A stretch of DNA of 64,000 nucleotides, taken from contig JAEUBA010000011.1 of the NCBI GenBank assembly GCA_018257865.1, positions 372,001 to 436,000 on the forward strand, given 5' to 3'. The notes beneath the pieces were generated by a model that worked only from the letters and a program-made list of their open reading frames with translations, was not told the DNA's origin and made no database searches. Made by a program: the position numbers and the translations under genes. This document shows, piece after piece, positions 24,610-35,101 of this stretch. Position 1 is the first letter of the stretch. Each line of letters opens with the position of its first letter. The DNA comes from Stereocaulon alpinum. Taxonomy: Eukaryota; Ascomycota; Lecanoromycetes; Lecanorales; Stereocaulaceae.

Positions 24610-26231
24610 TCAAGAAGCCCTAACAGTCCCCTTCACGCCCCCCTTCTCATCCCCATCACTACTCCCACCCTCCAAATCATCGTGTCCTATAGCCTCCCTC
24701 CTACGCACAACCGCACTCACCGCATCCTGCCCCGCAGCATCCACCATATCATTATCGTGCGCAACACCGAACTTGCGACCCAAACGCTCCGGCCCGATCA
24801 AAGCAAGCACAATCACATAAGCGAACACACAGCCCATAAAGATACAAATCACCTTGCCGTAATCGTAGCGTTTCGTTTTACCGAGGCTTGGAAGAGGGAA
24901 GCGTTCGCCGATTGTAGATTCGATAGTTGAAGAGGCGGAGGAGATGAGGTTGCCGAGTTGGTAGGAAGTGCCTACGACGAAAGTGCGGAAGGAGCCGGGC
25001 GAGAGTTCCATGAGGTGGATGGGGATGACGCCCCATGCGCCTTGGACGCAGAATTGTTCGAAGAAGGCTGCGGCCATGATTCGTTTGCTGCTTACGAAGG
25101 TGTATGGGTAGATCAATGCGCCGCCGATGATGGAGATGAAGATTATGCTGAAGCGGCGGCCGAAGATCTGGGAGGAGTAGCCGATTACCGTGCCGCCTGT
25201 CATAGCGCCTAGGTTGGCAACGACTTGGGTTACTGTGACTCCGGTGGCTGTGAAGCGGTATTGGTTTGTGAGCATTGTGGGGTACAGGTCTTGAGAGCCG
25301 TGGGACATGAAGTTGAAGCCTGCCATTAGGAGGACTAGGTAGATGAGGAGGAGCCAGTGTTTCTTGAGCGCGACGCGGCCTTCGGAGAGGAAGGTGTTGG
25401 TAACACTGCCTTTGGCTTTGCGGACGGCATCGCGTTCTCGGTAGGATGCGGTTTCTGGGAGGCACAGACGGAAGATGATGATGAGGACTGGTGGGCATGC
25501 ACCAAACCAGAAGAGGGGACGCCAGCCGTGGGGTGTCGTGTCGACAAGGCCACGGGCGAAAGCTGCGGCGAGGAGATAGCCGAATGCGTAGCCTTGCTGT
25601 AGCATGCCTGAGATTATCCCGCGTGCGGCTTCGGGGCAGTCTTCTATGGCGGTGGCTGCTGCATTGCCGTATAGACCGCCCATGGCGATACCGAAGAGAG
25701 CACGGCAAGCAAGGAATTGTTTGTATGTATTGCAGAAGCCGGTGCCGAGCTCGAGGACTATGAATAGGATGTTGTTGATGATAAAAGGCCATTTGCGGCC
25801 GTATCTGTCGGATGCGATACCTGCGATGAATGTCAATTGACGGGCCAAAAAGGTCGATGGCTGGATGTATGCCTACCAAAGATCACACTTCCCACCGACC
25901 TGAACATCAGTACCAAGGTGATGCCCCAAGTAATCTGAGAGTTCGCTTTGCCGAATTGCTTAGCCAGCTGTTCAACGGTGAGGGAGACTGTGAAGAAGTC
26001 GAATGCATCCCATGACCAGCCCAGGAAGCCAACGAGGAAGAACATCCATTGCTGGAAATTGAGTAGGGCAAGGAGTTTGAATGGGTTGTCGACCTTGTTC
26101 ATTGGCGGCTTGAGCGTAGGAATACGAGTAGCAATATATCTGCCCACGCTCATCGTCTCTTCGTTTGGCCTTTCATAGCGCGGCGACTCGTCGCGCGAAT
26201 CGCGCAGCTTCTCATTGAAATGGTCCGACAT
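24610..26231 (-). CDS. JEN1: JEN1-like carboxylate/proton symporter (MFS)
   Basis: Exon 1 is 26231-25877 and exon 2 is 25820-24610, with a 56-nt GT-AG intron in phase 1, giving 521 residues. Plasma-membrane MFS permease expected to import monocarboxylates or dicarboxylates (lactate, pyruvate, succinate) with protons. Decisive evidence is the Jen-type signature in the seventh segment, NFMSHGSQDLYPT (about 288-300), matching NxxS/THxS/TQDxxxT. The MFS loop DRYGRKWPF after TM2 and PETASYRERDA in the middle loop are also as expected. The N-terminal 60 residues and the C-terminal 60 (acidic, Lys/Gly-rich) are cytosolic tails, which in the family carry ubiquitination-based turnover. In yeast and Candida, JEN genes are repressed by glucose; no operator was verified here. 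Jen1 versus Jen2 type cannot be decided by eye. Confidence 0.9.
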
Positions 26232-27056
26232 GATGGCTGCCAGTCCGGTATCTCAAGGAATGAAGAAGGACAAGAAGGAAGGCATGGGATATAAGCCCGC
26301 AGCGGTCATCCACCCTACAAGCCAATTATGCGGGGTCATGCCAAGAGCGCATGATAGAACTAGGTATCCATTTGGCCAATTGCCGTGCAGCCGCATTACG
26401 GAATGATATTGTCCAATCTAGAACTTTTCAGGCTGGAAAATATGAAGCTTCAAGGGTGGTCGTCCATCGCAATCCGACTCATCATCGTTGAGAAGAATAT
26501 TCAATATACGTACAAGAGATTTCGAAGGTTGCGGCTCCTCCACAAGCAATGCCTCTACGCCGCTGCCGTGTCTTGGCTTCCTTCCTCCCGTTGCTTGATC
26601 AGCTGTCCTTGGCAGAGCTAAGGGTTTGGATCGCTGAGCCCTATTATGCCAAGACGGAGTGACCATTCCTCCGTTTGGCAAGCCTCGCCAGGTATCAAGT
26701 CCCCCGATTGGTTTGGAATAGACGACAAGTAAGCATCCCATGTCAGCCGAGTCACAATGGCAACAACCAGGGAAGGCCCGACCGTGGCCTTAGAACGGCA
26801 GCCTGCATGTATGAGCCATGTCCATATAAGTATAATCAGCCCTCCATCGAAGCACATTCGCGGCAATATCTCTGAAGGCAAGCGGCCTTTGTCCAAACAA
26901 CTCGCCGAACGACACATTCCTCCGTTTCACAGCCTCTTATTGCTCCCTCAAGAGCTCTTCGCTCCTTGAAAAGCGCCTACTGCGTTATCCTGACACCTTA
27001 ATAAACTTGTCGACACCTCACACCACAAATCTGTCTCACTCAAAACACCAGTAGTG
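26232..27056. other. Shared promoter region between divergent genes
   Basis: The divergent intergenic region between the JEN1-like gene (minus) and the NAD(P)-binding gene (plus). It holds both promoters. TATA-like ATATAAG strings occur at about 26289-26295 and 26823-26829. No gene seen. Confidence 0.4.
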
Positions 27057-27912
27057 ATGGCTCCTGTGTCCACCAAACCCCTCATCGCCTTTTACGGCGC
27101 AACAGGCGGCTGCACTCTCGCGGCTGCTACAAACGCACTCAATGAAGGCTACGACTGCACAGCATGTACGTTACCTTGCCCAAACCTCCTCACGTACCTC
27201 AACTAACGTCCTCCTAGTGGCACGTACACCCTCCAAACTCACAAATCTCCTCCTATCCAAAGGTGTTTCGCAAGACGCCATCGATAACCATCTCACAATC
27301 ACCCAAGGCGATGTCCTGAAAGTAGAAGACGTCAAAGGACCTCTCACACTCAAAGGCCGTCCCGCCGATATCATCATATCTGGTATAGGAGTCGTCAATG
27401 GAATGGATATGTTCTACGAAATCAAGCTCTGCGAAACCGCAGCATCCAACATAATCGAGGCGCTAAAGCAATTAAAGCCGTCCAAGAAGCCCGTCATGGT
27501 CGTCGTTTCAACAACAGGACTTACAAAAACTGGGCCTAGGGATGTGCCGTTGTTATTCAAGCCGATGTACGACTGGCTGATAGCCAACCCGTGAGTTCCT
27601 TCCCCACTTTCCTCCCTGTCTTCACCCATACTAACATCACGCAGAGCCGCAGACAAACGCCGCATGGAAGCCGCCCTAGCATCTGAATACAATAGCCCCA
27701 ACAGCGTCATCAAAGGCTACGTCTGCGTCCGACCCAGCCTCCTCACAAACGGCAAGGTATACGGGAAAGATTACATACGTGTTGGGACCGATGCTGCGCC
27801 TGCCGTTGGATATACAATTAGCAGAGACGACGTTGGGTTGTGGATGTTCGAGAATCTGATCAAGGGCGATAACAGCAAGTATTTGGGAGAGGCGCCGACG
27901 ATTACGTACTAG
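27057..27912 (+). CDS. NAD(P)-binding Rossmann protein, NmrA-like atypical SDR
   Basis: Exons 27057-27165, 27218-27590 and 27645-27912 encode 249 residues; introns are 52 and 54 nt. The N-terminus reads LIAFYGATGG, the GxxGG-type dinucleotide loop of atypical/extended SDRs. It is followed by an Arg after beta2 (LARTPSKL), suggesting NADP(H). DIIISGIG and VMVVVSTTGLTKTGP are the fourth and fifth core strands, and VCVRPSLLTNGKVYG is the segment after the active-site helix. The classical YxxxK pair is not present in its usual place, as in NmrA-like members, so the protein may be a reductase or a redox-sensing binder. It is divergent from the JEN1-like gene across about 0.8 kb and could share control with it (inference). 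Confidence 0.87.
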
Positions 27913-28124
27913 AGACGCGATGCTGCGAGGAGGGTCGAATACTGCATGCGGGCGTTGGTCATGGTTTGGCTTGGATATTCAAGTGTGAGGCCTTTGCTTC
28001 TTATCATCATCAGGACAAAAAGCAGGCACAGGTACAGCATGCGAGTATCGTTCATACTGAATATCAATATTGCATGCAAAGCAACTCTACCTACCCACTA
28101 TCCCTAATCCCCATTCCCAACCCT

Positions 28125-31100
28125 CTAAGCGTTGAACATCTTGCCTTAACATACCTCGGCTTTCTTCCCCTACCATATCACCATGATAGCTGTTCGGCTT
28201 AAAGCAACTCTCTAAGCGTGGGCTTGACGCTACCGTACCAGAAACCCTGTCTAAGGTACTCTTTCCCCCCTACTACTAATATACTAATATACTATCCCCG
28301 TTTCACCATTCAATTTCTCCGAATGCTGAATATCGAGAAGACGTCTTTCCTTCTTGGAAAGGCTTAAGTTTCCTGTTTAGTATCTTAAGGAAAATTTATG
28401 AGCGTGGGCTTAGAGCTACTGGAAAGCTGGCTAAGGTAGACTTAGTTATTCTTGTTGCTGAGGGACTCTTCCTGTTTCGGATTTCGCGTTTGAGGTTGTA
28501 GGGGTGTTGGATGGATGGAGGGGTGACGTCTTTTTTTTTTTTTTTGGAAGGGGGTACGCTGTGCTTTTTTTGGTGGGGAGAAAGGCTTTAGAGATGGTGG
28601 CTGGATCTACCAAGGAAGTTGAGTGCCTAATACCAACGCACTATTCCCAATGCATCTGTTCATAATTTCCAGTATCGAGTATCGTAAGTGCATCATCTCA
28701 TCCAAGATCCCAATGTTCGCAAAAGGTCTGATTGCTGTTGTTGGACGTCGTATGTTTTCCGCAAGGGTATGCGCTCAATGTCGTTGTGGGTCGAGTACGT
28801 TTGAAAGCTTGGGCTTGAAGCTACCATAGATGTCATAAGGGAGATCTCTACTCCTGATACGGCCAGGCCACGTTAGACTGTTCCTATTGCAGATTTCTAA
28901 ATTTCTCGTGTTGAAAGTCGTGGGGCGTCCTTATAATTTCCATAATGATGTGCACCAAGTCTTGCTGCGGGTCCAACGGTTGGAGAAAACGGCGATAGTA
29001 TGGGCTTGAACTAACCACGAAAGCCGAACGTTCTCCGTTCCTTTTACGGTCAAGTCTCGATGAACTATTCCCGTTGCAGGTTCTCTGATTTTCCTTGTTG
29101 GACGTCGTATGGTTTGAAATGGATATGCTTTCAGTTGCCGGTGGGGCGGAGGAATTATGTGGTCGTGGGCTTGGGATACCTAGAAAGCCATATATAACTA
29201 GCTACTCTCGCCACAGCAAAGTCATGATGCGACGTTCTCACGCGAGATCTCTTTCCTCTGTTGGAAGTCGTGGTGGGTTCTTGTTCGTCCTGGATAGGTT
29301 TGCGTTCGCTTTTTCCGTGGGGTGGAGGAAGTCTAGAAGGTGTGGGCTTGAAAGTACGAAAGGGTCAAGGCCTCCATGCTTGATTTACGGTCAAGGATGG
29401 GTATACAATTCCCATTGCAGGTTTTTGAAGTTCTCTTGATGGAAGTCGTGTATCCACCTGTAATGGATTCATGTTTCCCTTTTCGGTGAATTGGAGAAAG
29501 TTTTTGACTACTGGGGCTTGAAGCTGGTGCGGATGCCATAAATGGTCCACCTTGCCTCCGCCAATATCTCCTTGGTGGACGATACCCACTTGAGATCACG
29601 TTGTCTTGCACTGTTGAACGTCACGTGGATGCTCCGTTCCTAAAGGAGATGTACATTGAGTTTCCTAGTTCTAGAGAAACACTACGAATGGGTCTTGCAG
29701 CTGAGTCTTGGTATAATAAACTTCTATTCCCTGGTGTCTAATGTCGTGAGGGCACCCCCGATTCCTTCCGGATCACATCACCATTTGGGATCTCTGTAAG
29801 GTTAGGAAAGCTTATGAGTGTCGACTCAAAGCTACCGACAAAAGCGAGCACTTCTTCTCCTACAGAAACCTAGATCCGGACGCACTTTTCCTACTTGAGA
29901 TTATTATTCTCTGAGTGTTGAACATCGTCATGCAAGGGAGTGGAGCCATCGCTTGGATTTTCTACGGTCGTGTGTCCAGAGCGTGATTTGAGTGGTGTAT
30001 TCTGCGGCATGGCTTGAAGTAACAGGTAAAGTTGAGCGTTCTTCTTGGCTCTGGTGGAACTTTGATCTTGCTCTTGATTTACCATGCTTACTTGAGGTTT
30101 CTTCTTTTCTGCTTTTGAGCGTCGTGGAGGCTTGGCATAACGTTCGGTGAACTCAGGGTTGCTTTTCACATGGTTGCGCATTCGTAGCGCTGTCCGAGCA
30201 AAAATCTTGCAAGGGTTTGGTATTACTGGGTATGCTGAACACTCTTTGGCACTAAGGTATTTCTGTCATTGAGAGTCGTGGGGGCTTCGTAACGTTAGTT
30301 GAGGTTGGGGCTTACTATTCCTGTGGTCAAGTTCGTAAAGTAGCATGCTCCGAGAGAAAACGTTTCAGATGGGGGTGTGGGACTTCCGGGAATGGCGAAG
30401 GCTGTTTACTACTGAGAAACTTAGATTTGCATACACTAATTCTAACCCCGCTTTCCTGCTTTCTCTCGTTGAGCGTCGTGAAGGCTTGGCGTAACGTTCG
30501 GTGAGTCGTGGCTTGCTTGTGCTGTGGTTGTACGCTCGTGGCGCTACTCGAGTGAGGGTTTGCGAGCAAGGGTTTTGGTATTACCCACGATGCTAAGCTC
30601 TATTTGATACTAGAGTCAAGACCTCAAAGCATGTCTCTGTGTACTATTCCTTTTGTAATTTCCCGCTTTCTGTTGTTGAGCATCGCGAGATTCGGAGGAC
30701 ATTGGGTTTCCCTAATGGTTATCAAAGAGAGACCTCTGGCATTTGATTCCATGGTTCTATGATTTTCGTTTGCGTTCTTGCCTGGGTGATTGTAGTCGAC
30801 TTTACCCTATTGAGGTTTCCTTCTTTCTGCTGCTGAATATCGTGCACCCCATGCAGTAATGTCAAAGCCGCCCCTCCCAGCAAAGGTGGTGTAAGAACGC
30901 CTATGCCGGCGGCTCTGGCGCGATACTTTCCTCTCATAGAGTTGGCATTCTCTCCAAATTGCCTCATTGAGGTTTCGTCTTTTCTGCTGTTAGGCGTCGT
31001 AAGCTTCGCAGGAGATTGGATTCAGTCCGGGCTTGCGCTTCCCCGTGGTTGAAGCTGGGTTTGTGGAGACGATGAGTTACGTCCCATGCTGCAATTTTCT

Positions 31101-32660
31101 CCAGTGACACTAGTCTTGCTTGAGCCTTCATTCTTTCTACCTGCGAGCGTCGTGTATAATGATAGAGCACCACATCCAATCGAACATCTTGCGTAAGTCA
31201 CGATACTGTTCCCAAGTCGGATTTCTCCTTTCTACAGTTGAACATCGTGTATTCCAACAGAGCACGACAGCCAACAGATCACATTCATACTTTGGTAATG
31301 CTCATCCCAAATGAGATTTCTTGACTTCTACTGCTGAAATTCGTGAGAAAAGGATAAGATTAGGGTTTGGTCCAATAACGGTGCGCTAGCCCCGACTCCA
31401 TGGCTCTTTTGCGCTTGTATGCGCTCTTACAGCCTCATCGAAGAAGGCAATAGTGTACTAGTCCTAGCTGAGGTCATCAAAATTCTGATCTTGAGCATCA
31501 TATTGTGACGTTAACACCGAATCAGAGGTTGCTTTCCCATGGTTCGGACTTGAAAATGGAGGATGCTGGCTTAAGTCCGATGGGTTTTAGGATTTCCTTG
31601 CCCAATGTACGCGGAATCTTGGTCCGCTAACGCGATCTGAGATTATGAGCATTTTGATATGAAGCATCTTAGTCTGACGTCACATCATATGCCTCGATTT
31701 GTTGGCGGCTCGTCTCGAGCAATGGACTGTGAAGGGGTTCGAAGCTTGGTGCTCAGGTAAGTATGCTCAGTACCTTGGTACTTCCAAGAGATCTTGTCCT
31801 GGGATACTATTCCTAGTTGAGGTTCTGGCTTTTCTGACGTTGAGCATCGTGGTAGAGAAGGGGTCCATCTGGTCGGACTTCTAGTGGTTGAACATAGGAG
31901 ATGCCACTTCCCTCGCTTATCTGATCACAGGACTGATGTAGTAACTTCCCTAAGGAAATTCAAACCATCAGGCACGGTTCCTACTGGATGTTCCATCCTT
32001 CTATCGTTGGACGTTGTGATACGAATATGGTGTGACAGTGGTGTGATCGATCGCTCCACCCGTCTCGTGGAAACACAGAGAAACTTTGGTAAGGCTGGAG
32101 GTGGGCACTCAGTAAGACGCGGGTTATATAGGGAAGGAGCAACGACATTGCCCTGGTCAACAGCTTCGAGAAGCGTTAAAATAAGCGGGGAAACTTATGA
32201 TGGATGAGGCCTGCTCAACTAGGCTCGCTTATACTAGTTGACTAGGGCTAGGGCTTCTCACGGCCTCCGTGTAACTTAAATAAAGTCTGCATGCAATTCT
32301 ATCTAGCAACAACAACGTCAATAGCAGTAGATCATTCACCCCCAAATCAATGACCAATTAGTCCCCAACCAGTTACTGATATTCTAAAGAGAAGAAACAC
32401 TGTATTGTAGCGCTTGACCTACATGAACTCTCACTCTCCGAGTATTGGACGTCGTGATTGAGCCAGGGCGCAGTAAAGACGGAAGTGGGTCTCTTGCGAG
32501 GGGATGAAGCTGGAACGTTGCCAATACTTGCCTATTGGGAGCTAGTAACTGAGGTCCATTTGCTCTAAAAACTTCAATTTTGATGCGGTACTCTAACCTA
32601 ATAATTATAGATCTTGAAGGTTGAGGTTCCTCGCAGGAAATGTATTGAGGATCGTGACTA
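28125..32660. repeat. Long array of a strongly diverged ~175-bp repeat unit
   Basis: Two short blocks recur in fixed order on the plus strand. Block A is GTGGGCTTGAAGCTACC-like, at about 28218, 28405, 28810, 29001, 29165, 29342, 29513, 29691, 29825 and 30010. Block B is a T-rich run (TACTATTCC, TTGAGGTTT) ending CTGTTGAGCGTCGTG or a near variant. Its ends lie near 28330, 28750, 28920, 29107, 29270, 29448, 29625, 29745, 29930, 30126, 30280, 30480, 30690, 30845, 31000, 31154, 31250, 31346, 31850, 32020, 32457 and 32657. In the better copies A precedes B by about 95-106 bp, and the unit repeats every 155-200 bp. Copies share blocks but differ elsewhere, so the array is old. No frame stays open through it and no transposase or known RNA gene is seen. 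A 16-T run lies near 28531. Confidence 0.8.
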
Positions 32661-33042
32661 CTTTCATTGAGACTGGAGCTGGAGTACTAGCGTTCTATGG
32701 GCTTGAACAGCGGGAGCCTCTGATGCCTGTGCTTTGAATAGACTCTTGAGTTGATTAGAAAAGTTTTGTTTAGGTAGATTTGTTACTGGAGGCATAGTCT
32801 AAGTGGATTGAGCTTGCGAGGCCGTGCTGTTACCTCCTGATCATTGTTCGACGCCCACTAATTTGAGCTTTCTTATGATGAGCCAACAGTACGAGGAGAC
32901 TGCTCTCATAGTATGGGATTGGGACCATCTTTGCACTCTGTATGATTTCTTGTTCTATTGTGCGAGCTAAGCATTGTGCTAACACGTATGATATCGCTGT
33001 TCTTCAACCAGGCGTCTTGAGCGCTCGCTAGATGGGAGACTA
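32661..33042. other. Intergenic after repeat array
   Basis: No clear repeat copy and no gene. Holds the 3' side of the minus-strand His-rich gene. Confidence 0.35.
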
Positions 33043-33834
33043 TCAATGACGTCTACAATTACGACAGCTACCACTACTGCTGCTGCCACTGCTGCTTCCG
33101 CTTGAAGAACTACTGTTGCTGTCTCCCCTAGCCCAAGCCTCCAGAGAGTCGCCATTTCCATGCCCGTTTCCATGATTTCCATGATGTTCGTGATGTTTAT
33201 GATGTTTATGATGCCTATGGCGGGATTCGGGACGGTGGCCATTGTTCCCATAGTCATGTCTGTTGTTGTTGTTCTGGGTGTTCTCCTTGAGTATTTGAAG
33301 GGCCTTTTTGAGCTCGTCAAGTGATTTCTGCTTGAGGTCCTTCGGGGTGTCTTTTTTGTTTTGTTTACGCGCTTCTTCATTGATCTTGTCCACCAGATCT
33401 TTGCGCTTTAATGCATTGGTCGTCTCGAAGATCTGCCTCATACCACAGTCTCTCGATAAGCGCTCTCGGCCGTGTTTACGACCTTCGTCGTATGCCCACA
33501 TGGTTATGACGTCGGCGAGGTCCTTTGGTTGACGGTTTACGCCGGAAGGGACGATGTCTGATCATGAGCTGGGTTAGTGAAGCTCGTCCTGTACTACTGT
33601 GGGTACATTACCTAGAACTGTAGTGGGCAATGAACGAGTCCCGATACCGTTGGACACATCATTATTGTCATGCATTCCGTAATGCGGGAACGCTACTACG
33701 CGACCGTCAAGACCGTCGTCGAAGTAATAGGAATTGTAGTCGGGCAAGGGGCGAGGCCTATGTGGGTTGAACCGGTGAGGTAGCATCCTGTGCGTCGCGA
33801 ACTGGCCGCGTCTTCCTGCTACGGGATTCTGCAT
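33043..33834 (-). CDS. Low-complexity His/Ser-rich protein, unknown function
   Basis: Exon 1 is 33834-33612 and exon 2 is 33557-33043, with a 54-nt intron (GTAATG...CAG), giving 245 residues. The start is the first ATG; an upstream coding exon is possible because the frame stays open above it. Order: a Pro/Arg-rich head, an acidic/aromatic stretch (DYNSYYFDDGLDGR), then a folded-looking middle (KDLADVITMWAYDEGRKHG, FETTNALKRKDLVDKIN). A coiled-coil-like KQKSLDELKKALQILKEN follows. Then comes a His-rich tract of HHK/HHE triplets (about 175-195), GNG repeats, a WARGDS motif and a Ser/Gly tail ending CRNCRRH. The His tract could bind metal, but that is speculation. The WARG motif also occurs in the 45070 gene. 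Confidence 0.7.
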
Positions 33835-35101
33835 CAGATGGTCTTGGAACTGGCGAAGAGAAGACGAAATCCTCAACTTGAAAGCTTGTACGGCAACCGA
33901 GATAACAGCTTTCCTGTGGGAGCTCCCAAGGGGTTTAGCAGCTGGGACAAGAAACTCTGACTGGAATCAATGTGTCTCCCTGGAGATCCTGTCCTGTTTT
34001 GTCCAGAAAACAGCACACTTGGAAATGTTATATAGTACAAATGAACGAGATCAAACATGACGAAAATTTCCTACGTTTGCCTGGATGGACAGCCTTGGTC
34101 AGGCAACAGATAAGGACCAAAGCATTGAACAGAAAACCAGCAACTTCTGCAAGCACCCGTCAGGTATCAGAGACCTTTTTCTTAGAGTCAATGCGAATAT
34201 GGGACGGAAAACGGTACAATGAGACCCAGCAGCTGTCACGGGACCGTTCCTGTGGACAATTGTGTTATTGAATGCCTGCCCAGCGTTTGATGGACAACAT
34301 CATTCCTCACAGGCGATAAAGTTGGAGACATTGTACAGACAAGTAGGCAGAATACTTAACGTCTAACGCCTTGTAGGCTGTATTGCTGCTCCGTACGAGT
34401 AGGAGCGTGGGATATTACGATAACAGTCGGGTATGGCAGAGGTCGGAAGCGCCTTCGACACTCTAGGACGCCAACGATCCCCAGCCGTGGCAAAGAGACA
34501 TTATATGGTCACTCGTGGGTTCAAAGACGGGCCATAGTTGGACTTATGGTCTCTAGGCGAGTACCCATGTCTGGGTGGGCTCGTTAACAATCGTGGCTGT
34601 TTTGGTAGCGCCAGTTGATAGAGCTCAATCAACAACATTCTAATGGTCTTAGCATGGGAATATACACACACGAGAGAGTTAGACTACATAAATATGAGAA
34701 TCCCGGGTAGAAGGACAAAATAAAGAAGTGTCATTAATTGGATATTAGATAATTTCCATAGCGCGCAAGTGTCGTGTGCCTCTTTAGCGGGCCTGGGGGC
34801 GCGATCTGGCGTAGATTTGAGGACGCTAACCCTGGATCCGCGTCGAGGACCGCAACTCCTTTGCAGTCTCCTACTGGCTGCAATACCTACTGCACTCTTG
34901 ACTACTTGCAATCACGCCTCCAACAGATCCTGAACTCCACCATACAGAGCAGAGCTTATCAGCTCAATCTACCATCCAAGCAATCTCTAGCCCAATCCTT
35001 CACCGGTCTTGTGAGAGAATTTGATCCCCAAACCGCTCAACCAATCTCCCGTCCAGAGAGCTCCTCACACACTACATTCGAGGTTTCAATAACACACAGA
35101 T
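33835..35101. other. Intergenic with GYF-gene leader
   Basis: The divergent promoter region between the His-rich gene and the GYF gene. From about 34870 the plus strand is rich in CA/CT, consistent with a long 5' UTR. An open frame 34774-35187 overlaps the GYF start in another frame and is judged non-coding. Confidence 0.4.

Noticed and set aside
24878..25879. 333-codon minus frame rich in Arg/His/Pro
   Set aside because: Shadow of the JEN1-like gene in another frame; composition is typical of a frame-shifted GC-biased CDS.
1..28000. A secondary-metabolite cluster (reductases, MFS, hydrolase)
   Set aside because: No polyketide synthase, NRPS, terpene cyclase or cluster regulator is present, and several of the reductases are relics.
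29891..30569. Minus-strand frames with repeated RRSKAEKKKPQ-like peptides
   Set aside because: They are translations of repeat block B in the array; frames break between units, so the similarity reflects DNA repeats, not a protein.
28125..32660. CRISPR-like array
   Set aside because: Repeats are diverged, units are about 175 bp with no uniform spacers, and the genome is fungal.
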